DNA of 64,000 nt from Roseomonas mucosa ATCC BAA-692 (GCF_000622225.1 NZ_JHWD01000004.1:333173-397172); one strand, 5' to 3'. Positions 27,598 through 37,291 are shown, counted from the stretch's first letter. Program-made: numbers and translations. The notes: a model not told the origin generated them from the sequence alone.

Positions 27598-28752
27598 ATG
27601 TCACGGCTGGATCGTTACATCTTCCGCCAGCTCGCCGTCGCCCTCATCGCGGTCACGGTGGGGCTGGCGCTGCTCATCTGGCTGACCCAGAGCCTCCGCT
27701 TCATCGAGCTCGTGCTCGACCGGGGCCTGTCCTTTGCCGTCTTCCTGGAACTGACCGGGCTGCTGATGCCCTCCTTCTTCGCCGTGATCCTGCCGATCGC
27801 GACCTTCGTGGTGACGCTCTTCACCTATGTGCGCCTGTCCACGGACCGGGAGCTGGTGGTGATGCGCGCGGCCGGCCTGTCGCAGTGGCAGCTTTCCCGC
27901 CCCGCCCTGTACCTGGCGGCGATCGCCACCGGCCTCTGCTTCATGCTCCAGCTCTGGCTGGTGCCGATGAGCCACACCGCCTTCCGCACCTGGCAGTTCG
28001 AGATCCGCAACCAGATGGCCGCGATCCTGGTGCAGGAGGGGGTCTTCAGCAGCGTCGGCGACGACCTCACCGTCTATGCCCGGCTGCGGGAGCGCGACGG
28101 CACGCTGCGGGGGATCCTGGTGCAGGACAGCCGCGACGCCGGCGCCCCGGTGACCATCCTGGCGGAGGAAGGGCGCATCACCCAGACCCCGAGCGGACCC
28201 CGGGTGATCCTGCTCAACGGCCAGCGCCAGCAGGTGGAGCGCGTGGCCCCGCCCGCCGGCAGCCCCCCCGGAACCCCGCCCACCCTGCGCCTCGCGGTGC
28301 TCACCTTCGGCGAGAACAGCGTGGATCTGGCCCGCACCGGCCGGAGCGACGATGATTCCCGCAACCGCGATTCGCGGGAACGTTCGGTGAGCGAGCTGTT
28401 GCACCCCGACCCCGCCGAGAACCTGCCGGAGCGCGACATCCGCAAATTCTACGCCGAGGCGCACCAGCGCCTCTCGAATCCCCTGACCACCCTGTCCTTC
28501 GCCCTGGTCGGCCTGGCCACCGCCCTGGCCAGCGGCTTCCGCCGCCATGGCGGCGGCTTCGCCATCGGCGTCGGCGTCGGCACCGTGGTCGGGCTGCTGG
28601 CGCTCGGCCTGGCCGTGGGCAACCTCGCCGCCCGCAACAACGCCCTGGTGCCGCTGATCTGGCTGCACGCGGTCGGCCCCGGCCTGGTTTCCGCCTGGGT
28701 GCTGTCGGGCATGCCCGGCTGGCCGCGCCGCCGGCGGCTCGCCGCCGCATGA
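27598..28752 (+). CDS. lptF: LPS export ABC transporter permease LptF
   Basis: A 384-residue inner-membrane protein with the LptF/G layout: three membrane segments (about 10-125), a large periplasmic beta-jellyroll region (about 130-300), and three more segments at the end. Diagnostic blocks are SRLDRYIFRQLAVALIAV at the start and AEAHQRLSNPLTTLSFALVG before the last membrane set. With LptG and LptB it extracts LPS from the inner membrane. The stop overlaps the lptG start as ATGA. Confidence 0.92.
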   Translation: MSRLDRYIFRQLAVALIAVTVGLALLIWLTQSLRFIELVLDRGLSFAVFLELTGLLMPSFFAVILPIATFVVTLFTYVRLSTDRELVVMRAAGLSQWQLSRPALYLAAIATGLCFMLQLWLVPMSHTAFRTWQFEIRNQMAAILVQEGVFSSVGDDLTVYARLRERDGTLRGILVQDSRDAGAPVTILAEEGRITQTPSGPRVILLNGQRQQVERVAPPAGSPPGTPPTLRLAVLTFGENSVDLARTGRSDDDSRNRDSRERSVSELLHPDPAENLPERDIRKFYAEAHQRLSNPLTTLSFALVGLATALASGFRRHGGGFAIGVGVGTVVGLLALGLAVGNLAARNNALVPLIWLHAVGPGLVSAWVLSGMPGWPRRRRLAAA

Positions 28753-29885
28753 GCCTGCCCCTCACCTTCACCTTCTATGTGGCCCGGCGCTTCACGGCCA
28801 TGGTCCTGGCCCTGCTGCTGGCGCTCACCGGGCTGGTCTCGCTGTTCGACTTCATCGAGCTGCTGCGCCGCGCCGCCACCCGGGCGGAGGCCAGCTTCGG
28901 CATCGTGGCCACGATCGGCGGGCTGCGCCTGCCCTTCATGGCCCTGCAGATCCTGCCCTTCGCCGTGCTGCTGGGCGGCATCGTCGCCTTCTGGCGCCTG
29001 TCCCGCTCCTCGGAGCTGGTGGTGGCCCGCGCCGCCGGCATCTCCGCCTGGGGCTTCCTGACCGGCCCTGCGGTGGTGGCCCTGATGATCGGCATCGTCG
29101 CCACCACCGGCATCTCGCCGCTCTCCTCCGCCATGCTGGCCCGGGCGGAACGGCTGGACGGCATCTACCTGCGCAACGCCTCCGGCATCACCGCCCTGGC
29201 GGGCGGGCGGCTCTGGCTGCGGCAGGCGGACCGGGCCCTGGACCCGCAGGGCGTCGCCATCCTGGCCGGGCGGCCGGCGGCGAACAGCAATCGGATCGAG
29301 CGCGCCGCCCTGAAGCTCGACGATGTCAGCGTCTGGCGCCTGTCGGGCGACGACAAGCCACTGGCCCGCGTCGAGGCGCCGCATGCGGAGCTGCAGAGCC
29401 ATGGCGGCGTCGGCGAATGGGTGCTGGAGAACGCCGTGACCTTCGGGCAGGACCGCCGCGCCTCCGACCCCATGCGGATCGCCCTGCCCACCGACCTGAC
29501 CCCCGCCCGCATCGAGGACAGCTTCGCCAGCCCCGACACCCTGTCCTTCTGGGCGCTGCCGGACTTCATCGGGGTGCTGGAATCGGCCGGCTTCTCGGCG
29601 GTGCGGCACCGCCTGCACTACCAGTCGCTGCTGGCCCTGCCGGTGCTGTGCCTGGCCATGGCGCTGCTCTCGGCCGGCTTCTCCATGCGCCAAGCCCGGC
29701 GCGGCGGCGTGGCGCAGATGCTGGGCCTCGGCGTGGCTGCGGGCTTCGCCCTCTTCGTTCTGGACCGGGTGGCGGGGGAGTTCGGCGAGACCGGCACCCT
29801 CCCCGTCGCCCTGGCCGCCTGGGCACCCGCCCTGGCCGGCCTGCTGCTGGCCCTCACCCTTTTGCTGCATCTGGAGGACGGCTGA
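28749..29885 (+). CDS. lptG: LPS export ABC transporter permease LptG
   Basis: A 378-residue partner of LptF with the same fold: TFYVARRFTAMVLALLLAL at the N-terminus, LFDFIELLRRA, then FAVLLGGIVAFWRLSRSSELVVARAAGIS (read in parts), periplasmic domain about 130-270, and LHYQSLLALPVLCLAMALL near the end. It overlaps lptF by four bases and its stop shares one base with the lptD start (TGATG), so three proteins of one machine are translationally coupled. Confidence 0.92.
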   Translation: MSLPLTFTFYVARRFTAMVLALLLALTGLVSLFDFIELLRRAATRAEASFGIVATIGGLRLPFMALQILPFAVLLGGIVAFWRLSRSSELVVARAAGISAWGFLTGPAVVALMIGIVATTGISPLSSAMLARAERLDGIYLRNASGITALAGGRLWLRQADRALDPQGVAILAGRPAANSNRIERAALKLDDVSVWRLSGDDKPLARVEAPHAELQSHGGVGEWVLENAVTFGQDRRASDPMRIALPTDLTPARIEDSFASPDTLSFWALPDFIGVLESAGFSAVRHRLHYQSLLALPVLCLAMALLSAGFSMRQARRGGVAQMLGLGVAAGFALFVLDRVAGEFGETGTLPVALAAWAPALAGLLLALTLLLHLEDG

Positions 29886-32314
29886 TGCGCCGACAGGCCT
29901 CACCCCGGGGAGCGTCCCGGGAGGCATCCCAGGAGGCGTCCCGGGGAGCCTTCCCCACCGCGTTCCGGGCCGCCCTCCGGCCCCCCCGCGGAAGGGCGCG
30001 GCGCCCGGCACTGCTGGGCGGCACGGCCCTCTGCCTGCTGCTCGCGGGACCGCTGGGCGCGCAGGAGACGGGCGGCACCCTGCCCATGGCCGGCGCCGGC
30101 ACCACCGAGGTGCCCGCCGGAGCCCCGCCCGGCGCCAGCGCCCAGCCCTCGGCCGCGCCCAGCGCCGGCAGCGCCTTCGGCAGCCTGCTGGGCAGCCCGG
30201 CGGACCGCGACGCCCCCGTCACCTTCACCGCCGACCAGGTGGACTACGACGACAACAGCAAGGTCGTGACCGCCACCGGCCATGTCGAGGCCTGGCAGAA
30301 CGAGCAGATCCTGCGCGCCGACAAGTTCACCTATAACCGCGAAACCGGCGTCGCCACGGCGGAAGGCAATGTCCAGCTCCTCCAGCCGGACGGACAGGTG
30401 CTCTTCGCCGACCGCGCCGAGCTGACGGGCAACATGAAGGACGGCGTGCTGGAAGGGGTGAGCGCCCTGCTCGCCCAGAACGGCAAGCTGGTGGCCAACG
30501 GCGCCCGCCGCACCGACCGCCCCGCCGGCGCCATCACCGACATGACGCGGCCGGTCTATTCGGCCTGCAACCTCTGCGCCGAGGACCCGACGCGCCCGCC
30601 GCTCTGGCAGATCCAGTCCCGCCTCGCCACCCGCGACGAGGAAGCCCAGCGCATCCGCTTCCGCGACGCGCAGGTGCGGCTCGACGGCTGGCCGGTCTTC
30701 TACTCGCCCTATCTCTCCATGCCCGACCCCTCGGCGCCGCGCTCCTCGGGCTTCCTCTCGCCCTCCTTCGGCCAGACGCGCTACCTCGGCGGCTTCGTCG
30801 AGCTGCCCTATTACTGGGCCATCGACGGCAGCTCCGACCTGACGCTCACGCCCACCGTCTCGACCCGCGTGCTGCCCTCGCTGGCCGCCCGCTACCGCCG
30901 GCGCTTCAACTTCGGCCAGATCGACATCCAGGGCTCGATCGGCGAGCTGGACGGCAACCAGACCAATGGCGAGAAGGGCGTCGGCAGCCATGTCTTCAGC
31001 AAGGGCAGCTTCAACATCGACGAGAACTGGCGCGTCGGCTTCAACGCCAACCGCGCCACCTCCGAGACCTATCTGCGCGCCTTCCGCTTCCCGACCCAGC
31101 GGGTGCTGACGAGCAACCTCTACGCCGAGGGCTTCTGGGGCACCGACACCTACGCCAAGATCGACGGCCGCGCCTATCAGGGCCTGCGCGACGTCGATGA
31201 CGTGGGCCAGATCCCCTATGTCCTGCCCAACATCTTCGTCGAGCACGCCTTCCGTCCCGACAGCCTGGGCGGGCTGGCGACGATCGACACCTCCGACTTC
31301 TTCCTGTTCCGCACCGAGGGCACGGATACCCGCCGCCTTTCCACGCGCCTGACCTACGACCTGCCGCGCTACGGGTTGCTGGGCGACCTCTGGACCTTCA
31401 GGTTCCAGGGCGACGCCATGGGCTATTCCGTCAACGACTTCGACGATGCCCCCTTCCGCGCCTCGGTGAACAGCCGCGAGACGGCGACCGGCAATGTCCG
31501 CGCCGCCATCGACTGGCGCATGCCCTTCATCCGCTCCGCCGGCGCCTATGGCAGCCAGCTCATCGAGCCGCATGTGCAGTTCGTGACCGGCCCCGCCACC
31601 GGCCGCCAGACGCTGATCCCGAACGAGGACAGCCTCGACTTCGAGTTCACCGACGCCAATCTCTTCTCGCTGAACCGCTTCACCGGCCGCGACCGGCAGG
31701 AAGGCGGCTCCCGCATCGACGCGGCGCTGCGCTCGGCCTGGTTCTTCCCCAATGGGGGCCAGATCGAGGGGCTGGTCGGCCAGTCCTACCGCGCCTCCAA
31801 GGAGGAGGTCTTCGCGGCACGCTCCGGCCTGCGCGACGAGGTCTCCGACCTGGTCGCCCGCGTCCGCGTCTCGCCCACGCCCTGGCTGAGCGTGATCGGC
31901 CGCGGCCGCTTCGACAAGAGCAGCCTCGACCGGCAGATGATCGACGTCTCCTCGCGGCTCGATTTCGGCCCTCTGACGGGCGTGCCGGTCAGCACCACGG
32001 CCGGCTACTTCTACTCCGTGCCGAAGGACTACCTGACGCCCGCCACCTATCGGCGGGAGGTCTACGGCTCCGCCAACGTGAAGGTCGGCCAGCACTGGTC
32101 CACGGGCGCCTTCGGCCGCTACGACCTGGAGCTCAAGCGCGGCGTCTCGGTCGGCGCGAACCTCACCTACGAGGACGAGTGCCTGATCCTGGATACCCGC
32201 TTCTACAAGTCCTATGCCGAGCAGACCTCCGGCGCGCTCTATCCGTCCTCCACCACGGTGCTCATCCGCCTCGGCTTCAAGACGCTGGGCGATTTCGGCT
32301 TCCGCGCCCTCTGA
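29885..32314 (+). CDS. lptD: LPS-assembly outer-membrane protein LptD
   Basis: An 809-residue outer-membrane protein that inserts LPS into the outer leaflet. After a very long n-region the signal core LLGGTALCLLLAGPLGAQ ends near residue 60. The OstA/LptA-like jellyroll follows (VTFTADQVDYDDNSKVVTAT), then the LptD beta-barrel (YSPYLSMPDPSAPRSSGFLSP in parts, and a Phe/Tyr-rich end GFKTLGDFGFRAL). Cysteines of the mature part are SACNLCAED near 220 and DECLIL near 765, so a disulfide between the two domains, as LptD needs, is possible. The first 22 residues contain a 12-bp DNA repeat encoding ASRE/ASQE/ASRG. Confidence 0.9.
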   Translation: MRRQASPRGASREASQEASRGAFPTAFRAALRPPRGRARRPALLGGTALCLLLAGPLGAQETGGTLPMAGAGTTEVPAGAPPGASAQPSAAPSAGSAFGSLLGSPADRDAPVTFTADQVDYDDNSKVVTATGHVEAWQNEQILRADKFTYNRETGVATAEGNVQLLQPDGQVLFADRAELTGNMKDGVLEGVSALLAQNGKLVANGARRTDRPAGAITDMTRPVYSACNLCAEDPTRPPLWQIQSRLATRDEEAQRIRFRDAQVRLDGWPVFYSPYLSMPDPSAPRSSGFLSPSFGQTRYLGGFVELPYYWAIDGSSDLTLTPTVSTRVLPSLAARYRRRFNFGQIDIQGSIGELDGNQTNGEKGVGSHVFSKGSFNIDENWRVGFNANRATSETYLRAFRFPTQRVLTSNLYAEGFWGTDTYAKIDGRAYQGLRDVDDVGQIPYVLPNIFVEHAFRPDSLGGLATIDTSDFFLFRTEGTDTRRLSTRLTYDLPRYGLLGDLWTFRFQGDAMGYSVNDFDDAPFRASVNSRETATGNVRAAIDWRMPFIRSAGAYGSQLIEPHVQFVTGPATGRQTLIPNEDSLDFEFTDANLFSLNRFTGRDRQEGGSRIDAALRSAWFFPNGGQIEGLVGQSYRASKEEVFAARSGLRDEVSDLVARVRVSPTPWLSVIGRGRFDKSSLDRQMIDVSSRLDFGPLTGVPVSTTAGYFYSVPKDYLTPATYRREVYGSANVKVGQHWSTGAFGRYDLELKRGVSVGANLTYEDECLILDTRFYKSYAEQTSGALYPSSTTVLIRLGFKTLGDFGFRAL
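29912..29947 (+). repeat. Three 12-bp tandem units at the start of lptD
   Basis: GCGTCCCGGGAG, GCATCCCAGGAG and GCGTCCCGGGGA follow each other without gaps and encode ASRE-ASQE-ASRG in the extended n-region of the LptD signal sequence. Unit length is a multiple of three, so gain or loss of a unit keeps the frame. Confidence 0.6.
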
Positions 32315-32418
32315 TGCCCTGCCTACCCGCCCTCCCCCTGCCCTTCCCGCCCCGCGGATCCGGTCCCCAGGCCCCGGGCCACGCAGCCGGCGGGCGGACC
32401 TGATCCCGGAACAAGCCC

Positions 32419-33798
32419 ATGCGACGCTCCCTCCCCCTCCCCCGCCGCCCGATCCGCCTGGCGCCGCTCGCCCTCCCGCTGGCCATGGCGCTGGCCCTGC
32501 CGGCCGGCTTCCCGGTGGCGGCCCAGGCCCAGCCCCGCCCCCCCGCGCGCGCCGGCCACGGACAGGCCGCCCCGGCACCCCAGGACATGAACCGCATCGT
32601 CGCCGTGGTGAACGGCGAGGTGGTCACCCAGTCCGAGGTGGCGAGCCGCGCCAGGCTCTTCGCCATGACCACGGGGCTTGGCGCCTCCAGCGACCTGATC
32701 ACGCGGCTGGAGCCGCAGATCGTCCGCCTCGTGATCGACGACCGGCTCCGCCTGCAGGAGATGCGGCGCCGGCGCATCGTGGTCAGCGACGAGGAGGTGG
32801 CGGCCGCCCTTTCCGACATCGAGAGCCGCAACAACCTGCCCAAGGGCGGGCTGGTGGCCCAGCTCCGCGCCGGCGGCGTGGACACGCGGGTGCTGTTCGA
32901 CCAGATCCGCGTGCAGATCGGCTGGTCGCGCCTGATCCGCCAGGCCCTGGGCCAGCAGGCCGAGCCCACCGAGGCCGAGATCCGCGAGCGCGTGGAAGCG
33001 CACGAGGCGCGGGTCGGCCAGCCGGAATACCAGGTCTCCGAGATCTTCGTGCCCGTGGACGACCCCGCCCGCGCCGACGAGGTGCAGCGCTTCGTCAACG
33101 ACGTGGTCGGCCGCCTGCGCGCCGGCATGCCCTTCCCCGTGGCCGCGACGCAGTTCTCGCAGAGCCAGACGGCCCTGCAGGGCGGCGACCTCGGCTGGGT
33201 CCGCCCGGAGGAGCTGGAGCCCGAGATCGCCCGCATCATCACGCAGATGCCGGTCGGCGCCATCAGCAACGCCGTGCGCGTGCCGGGCGGCTACCGCATC
33301 GTCGCCCTGCGGCAGAAGCGCGAGACCGGCCGCGACATCGCCACGATGGTCACGCTGCGCCAGGCCTTCCTGCCCTTCACCAGCCAGCTCGATCCGCAGA
33401 ACCCGACCGAGCAGCAGCGCGGCCAGCTGGAAAAGGCGCAGCGCGTGACCGGCGGCTGCGACGCGGTGGAGGCGGCGAACCGCGCCGCCGGCAGCGTCCG
33501 CCCCGCCGATCCCGGGCAGGTGCGGCAGGAGACGCTGGAGCCGCCGCAGCTTCGCCAGCTCGTCGCCAGCCTTTCCCCCGGCCGCGCCAGCCAGCCGATC
33601 GTGACGCCGGACGGCATCCTGGTGATCGCCGTCTGCTCGCGCGAAAGCCGCAATCTCGCCCAGTACACGCCGGAGATGGCCAAGGCGCAGATCCTGCGCG
33701 AGCGCGTCGAGCTGGTCTCGCAGCAGCAGCAGCGCAACCTGCGCCGCCAGGCGCAGATCGACATGCGCATCCGGCCCAGCGCCGCCAGGGACGGCTGA
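32419..33798 (+). CDS. surA: Periplasmic chaperone/peptidyl-prolyl isomerase SurA
   Basis: A 459-residue periplasmic chaperone for outer-membrane proteins such as LptD. Signal sequence to about residue 38, then the SurA N-terminal domain (NRIVAVVNGEVVTQSEV, LVIDDRLRLQEM), then a parvulin domain around 205-300 (YQVSEIFVPVDD, QGGDLGWVRPEEL, PGGYRIVALRQKR). The C-terminal region is longer and includes two cysteines (TGGCDAVE, IAVCSRES). The second parvulin repeat is degenerate. It follows lptD directly, as in many Gram-negatives. Confidence 0.88.
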   Translation: MRRSLPLPRRPIRLAPLALPLAMALALPAGFPVAAQAQPRPPARAGHGQAAPAPQDMNRIVAVVNGEVVTQSEVASRARLFAMTTGLGASSDLITRLEPQIVRLVIDDRLRLQEMRRRRIVVSDEEVAAALSDIESRNNLPKGGLVAQLRAGGVDTRVLFDQIRVQIGWSRLIRQALGQQAEPTEAEIRERVEAHEARVGQPEYQVSEIFVPVDDPARADEVQRFVNDVVGRLRAGMPFPVAATQFSQSQTALQGGDLGWVRPEELEPEIARIITQMPVGAISNAVRVPGGYRIVALRQKRETGRDIATMVTLRQAFLPFTSQLDPQNPTEQQRGQLEKAQRVTGGCDAVEAANRAAGSVRPADPGQVRQETLEPPQLRQLVASLSPGRASQPIVTPDGILVIAVCSRESRNLAQYTPEMAKAQILRERVELVSQQQQRNLRRQAQIDMRIRPSAARDG

Positions 33799-33840
33799 TG
33801 CCCATGCCAGGCCGCATCGCGACGGGGCACCGCGTGGCCC

Positions 33841-34698
33841 ATGTCTGACGTCCCGGAACCGGATACGCCCGCTGCCCTGCCCTCTCTCCGGGACACGGTG
33901 GCCCGCCATGGGCTGGACGCGCGCAAGTCGCTCGGCCAGCACTTCCTGCTGGACCCCGCGGTCTGCGAGCGCGTGGCGCGGCAGGCCGGCGACCTCGCCG
34001 GCCGCCATGTGGTGGAGGTCGGCCCCGGCCCCGGCGGGCTGACCCGCGCCCTGCTGGACAGCCCGGCCGCGCATGTCACCGCCATCGAGCTGGACCGCCG
34101 CGCCATCGCCGCCCTGGCGGAGCTTTCCGCCGCCTTCCCCGGACGGCTGACGGTGCTGGAGGCCGATGCGCTGGCGGTGGACGCCGCCGCCCTCACCGGC
34201 ACGCCGCGCAAGGTCGTGGCCAACCTGCCCTACAATGTCGGCACGCCGCTGCTGGTGAACTGGCTGTCCCAGGCCGGCGCCTGGGAATCCCTGACGCTGA
34301 TGTTCCAGCTCGAAGTGGCCGAGCGGATCGTCGCCGCCCCGGACACGGAGCATTACGGCCGCCTCGCGGTCCTCGCGCAATGGCGCTGCGCGGCCAGCAT
34401 GGTGCTGCGCCTGCCGCCCGGCGCCTTCTCGCCGCCGCCCAGGGTCTGGTCCGCCGTGGTGCATCTCGTGCCGCGCCCGCTGCAGCCGGAACCGGCCCTG
34501 GCCCGCGCCATGGAGCGCGTCACCGCCGCCGCCTTCGGCCAGCGCCGCAAGATGCTGCGCGGCTCGCTGAAGTCGCTGGGCGGGGCCGAGGCGCTGCTGT
34601 CGGGCTGCGGCATCGAGCCGACGCGCCGCGCGGAAACGCTGGACATCGCCGAGTTCGAGGCCCTGGCACAGGCCCTGCTGGCGCGCGGGACCGGCTGA
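33841..34698 (+). CDS. rsmA: 16S rRNA adenine dimethyltransferase RsmA (KsgA)
   Basis: A 285-residue SAM-dependent enzyme that dimethylates two adjacent adenines near the 3' end of 16S rRNA. Motifs: [11 protein letters not shown] near 30, [16 protein letters not shown] (motif I), [21 protein letters not shown] (motif IV, catalytic NLPY), [13 protein letters not shown] and a C-terminal helical domain ([15 protein letters not shown]). It lies 42 bases after surA. The usual pdxA gene between surA and rsmA is absent here. Confidence 0.93.
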   Translation: MSDVPEPDTPAALPSLRDTVARHGLDARKSLGQHFLLDPAVCERVARQAGDLAGRHVVEVGPGPGGLTRALLDSPAAHVTAIELDRRAIAALAELSAAFPGRLTVLEADALAVDAAALTGTPRKVVANLPYNVGTPLLVNWLSQAGAWESLTLMFQLEVAERIVAAPDTEHYGRLAVLAQWRCAASMVLRLPPGAFSPPPRVWSAVVHLVPRPLQPEPALARAMERVTAAAFGQRRKMLRGSLKSLGGAEALLSGCGIEPTRRAETLDIAEFEALAQALLARGTG

Positions 34699-34732
34699 GG
34701 CTCGCCCCGGGGCAGGCCGCCCGGCCTCAGCC
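34693..34732. terminator. Bidirectional terminator between rsmA and the ABC-F gene
   Basis: GGCTGAGGC (34693-34701) and GCCTCAGCC (34724-34732) form a perfect 9-bp stem with a 22-base GC-rich loop that itself contains GCCCCGGGGC. The rsmA stop (TGA, 34696-34698) lies in the left arm and the ABC-F stop (complement of TCA, 34727-34729) in the right arm. A shared terminator for the two convergent genes is likely. Confidence 0.6.
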
Positions 34733-36349
34733 GTGCAGCCCTGGCGCCTCCTGACCGGTGCGCGCCACGTATTCGGTATAGCCGCCGTCGTACCGGTGGA
34801 TGCCTTCCGGCGTCAGCTCCAGCACACGGTTGGACAGCGCCGCCAGGAAGTGCCGGTCATGCGAGACGAACAGCATGGTGCCCTCGTACTCCGACAGGGC
34901 CGCGATCAGCATCTCCTTGGTCGCCATGTCCAGGTGGTTGGTCGGCTCGTCCAGCACCAGGAAGTTCGGCGGGTCGTAGAGCATCCGCGCCATCACCAGC
35001 CGGGCCTTCTCCCCACCCGAGAGAACGCGGCACTTCTTCTCCACCTCGTCGCCCGAGAAGCCGAAGCAGCCGGCCAGCGCCCGCAGCGAGCCCTGCGCCG
35101 CCTGGGGGAAGGCGTCCTCCAGCGACTGGAACACCGTGCGGTCGCCATCCAGCAGCTCCATGGCGTGCTGCGCGAAATAGCCCATCCTCACGCTGCCGCC
35201 GAGCGTCACGCTGCCCTGGTCCGGCTCGGTCGTCCCCGCCACCAGCTTCAGCAGCGTGGACTTGCCGGCGCCGTTGATGCCCAGCACGCAGCAGCGTTCC
35301 TTGCGGCGCAGGAGGAAGTCCAGCCCCTCGTAGATCACCCTGTTGCCGTAGCGCTTGTGCACGCCCTTCAGGTTCGCCACGTCGTCGCCCGAGCGCGGCG
35401 CCTGGCCGAACTCGAACACCACGGTCTGGCGGCGCTTCGGGGGCTCGACGCGGTCGATCTTCTCCAGCTTCTTGACGCGGCTCTGCACCTGCGCGGCGTG
35501 GGAGGCGCGGGCCTTGAAGCGCTCGATGAAGGCGATCTCCTTGGCCAGCATCGCCTGCTGCCGCTCGAACTGCGCCTGCTGCTGCCGCTCGTTCATGGCG
35601 CGCTGCTGCTCATAGAAGGCGTAATCGCCGGAATAGGAGGTCAGCGCCCCGCCATCGATCTCCAGCACCTTGTTGATGATGCGGTTCATGAACTCGCGGT
35701 CGTGCGAGGTCATCAGCAGCGCGCCGTCATAGCCCTTGAGGAACTGTTCCAGCCAGATCAGGCTTTCCAGGTCCAGGTGGTTGCTGGGCTCGTCCAGCAG
35801 CATCACGTCCGGGCGCATCAGCAGGATGCGCGCCAGCGCCACGCGCATCTTCCAGCCGCCGGACAGCTTGCCGACATCGCCCTCCATCATCTCCTGGCTG
35901 AAGCCGAGGCCCGCCAGCACCTCCCGCGCACGGCCTTCCAGCGCGTAGCCGCCCAGCTCCTCGAAGCGCCCCTGCACCTCGCCGAAGCGCTCGATGATGG
36001 CGTCGAGGTCCTCCGCCTGCGCGGGGTCCGCCATGGCGGCCTCCAGCACCGCCAGCTCGGCCGCCACGGTGCTGACATCGCCGGCGCCGTCCATCACCTC
36101 CGCCACCGGGGTGCGGCCGGACATCTCCCCCACATCCTGGCTGAAGAAGCCGATGCTGACGCCACGGTCCACCAGCACCTGGCCGTCATCCGGCTGCTCC
36201 CGCCCGGTGATCATGCGGAACAGCGTGGTCTTGCCCGCGCCGTTGGGGCCGACCAGCCCGGCCTTCTCGCCGCGCTGGAGCGCCGCCGAGGCCTCGATGA
36301 AGACGAGCTGCTGGCCGTTCTGCTTGCTGATGGAGTCGAGGCGGATCAT
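34727..36349 (-). CDS. ABC-F family ATPase (translation factor type)
   Basis: A 540-residue protein with two ATPase domains and no membrane segment. First domain: Walker A GPNGAGKTT near 34, signature LSGGWKMRVALARIL, Walker B MLLDEPSNHLD. Linker of the ABC-F type follows the first domain (YEQQRAMNERQQQAQFERQ, then RFKARASHAAQVQSRVKKLEK in parts). Second domain: GINGAGKST, VLSGGEKARLVMARM, LVLDEPTNHLD. These proteins bind the ribosome E site. The pattern is closest to YbiT-like members by memory; resistance ABC-F proteins share the layout but nothing here suggests drug resistance. Start ATG at 36349. Confidence 0.85.
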   Translation of the reverse strand: MIRLDSISKQNGQQLVFIEASAALQRGEKAGLVGPNGAGKTTLFRMITGREQPDDGQVLVDRGVSIGFFSQDVGEMSGRTPVAEVMDGAGDVSTVAAELAVLEAAMADPAQAEDLDAIIERFGEVQGRFEELGGYALEGRAREVLAGLGFSQEMMEGDVGKLSGGWKMRVALARILLMRPDVMLLDEPSNHLDLESLIWLEQFLKGYDGALLMTSHDREFMNRIINKVLEIDGGALTSYSGDYAFYEQQRAMNERQQQAQFERQQAMLAKEIAFIERFKARASHAAQVQSRVKKLEKIDRVEPPKRRQTVVFEFGQAPRSGDDVANLKGVHKRYGNRVIYEGLDFLLRRKERCCVLGINGAGKSTLLKLVAGTTEPDQGSVTLGGSVRMGYFAQHAMELLDGDRTVFQSLEDAFPQAAQGSLRALAGCFGFSGDEVEKKCRVLSGGEKARLVMARMLYDPPNFLVLDEPTNHLDMATKEMLIAALSEYEGTMLFVSHDRHFLAALSNRVLELTPEGIHRYDGGYTEYVARTGQEAPGLHG

Positions 36350-36488
36350 GGATACTCTCGGCCTGGGATGGGTGCGGCGCGCCGACGCCGGGAGGAGCCG
36401 TCCGAGACCACATCCGCAGACCGGCCGTCAACCACCGCCGGAACGGCAGGGCGGGGGGCGCCCCTTTCCGCCCCTCGCCCGGCTCCCC

Positions 36489-37289
36489 CTACAGCAACCC
36501 TTCCCGCCGGAAGCTGGTATGCCGCCCGTTGCCCACGATCACGTGGTCCTGCAACGCGATGCCCAGGCATTCCGCCGCCTGCCGGACCTGCTCGGTCATC
36601 AGCAGGTCGTCGCGGGACGGCGTGGGGTCGCCGCTCGGATGGTTGTGGACCAGGATCAGCCGCGCGGCGTCCAGCTCCAGCGCGCGCTTGACCACCTCGC
36701 GCGGATAGACCGGCGTATGGTTCACCGTGCCGCGCGCCTGCGCCTCGTCGGCCAGCAGCCGCTCCTCCGCATCCAGGAACAGGACCCGGAACTGCTCGAT
36801 CCGCTCCCACGCCAGGGAGGCGGTGAGATAGGCGAGCAGCCGGTCCCAGTTGTCCAGCACCGGCGCCGCCATGACCTCCGCCCGGGCGAGGCGCAGCGCC
36901 GCCTCCTGCACCAGCTTGAGCGCCGCGATGCTGTGGGTGCCGAGGCCGGGCACGCCGCGCAGCTCCCGCTGGCTGGCCGAAAGCAGGGCGGCGAAGCTGC
37001 CGAAGCGGCGCAGCGCCGCCTGCGCCAGGGCGCGCGGGTCGGCAGGCAGGACGAAGCCCAGCAGCAGCGCCGTCATGTCCTCCTCCGACAGCGCCGCCTC
37101 GCCCTCGTTGAGCAGGCGGCGGCGCAGCTCCACGGGCGACCCGGGCCGCGCCGCGGAGGCCGGGCCGCCCGGAACCGGAACGCCGGCGGCCGGAACCTCG
37201 GGCGCCGGAACCGGCCGGCTTCCCGGAACGGGCGCCAGGGCCGGATCGCGCGACAGGAAACCGGCGACATCCGAGAAACCGTCCGCCAT
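36489..37289 (-). CDS. radC: RadC family JAB/MPN protein, intact metal site
   Basis: A 266-residue RadC protein. A Pro-rich N-terminus (to about 50) is followed by a helix-hairpin-helix part (ELRGVPGLGTHSIAALKLVQE) and the JAMM metal site HNHPSGDPTPSRDD, with ligands H215, H217 and D228 in the expected H-x-H-x10-D spacing. The biochemical role of RadC is unsettled; an older link to DNA repair was withdrawn for E. coli. ATG at 37289 lies two bases after the stop of a second RadC-like gene, so the two are one transcript. Confidence 0.85.
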   Translation of the reverse strand: MADGFSDVAGFLSRDPALAPVPGSRPVPAPEVPAAGVPVPGGPASAARPGSPVELRRRLLNEGEAALSEEDMTALLLGFVLPADPRALAQAALRRFGSFAALLSASQRELRGVPGLGTHSIAALKLVQEAALRLARAEVMAAPVLDNWDRLLAYLTASLAWERIEQFRVLFLDAEERLLADEAQARGTVNHTPVYPREVVKRALELDAARLILVHNHPSGDPTPSRDDLLMTEQVRQAAECLGIALQDHVIVGNGRHTSFRREGLL

Positions 37290-37291
37290 CG

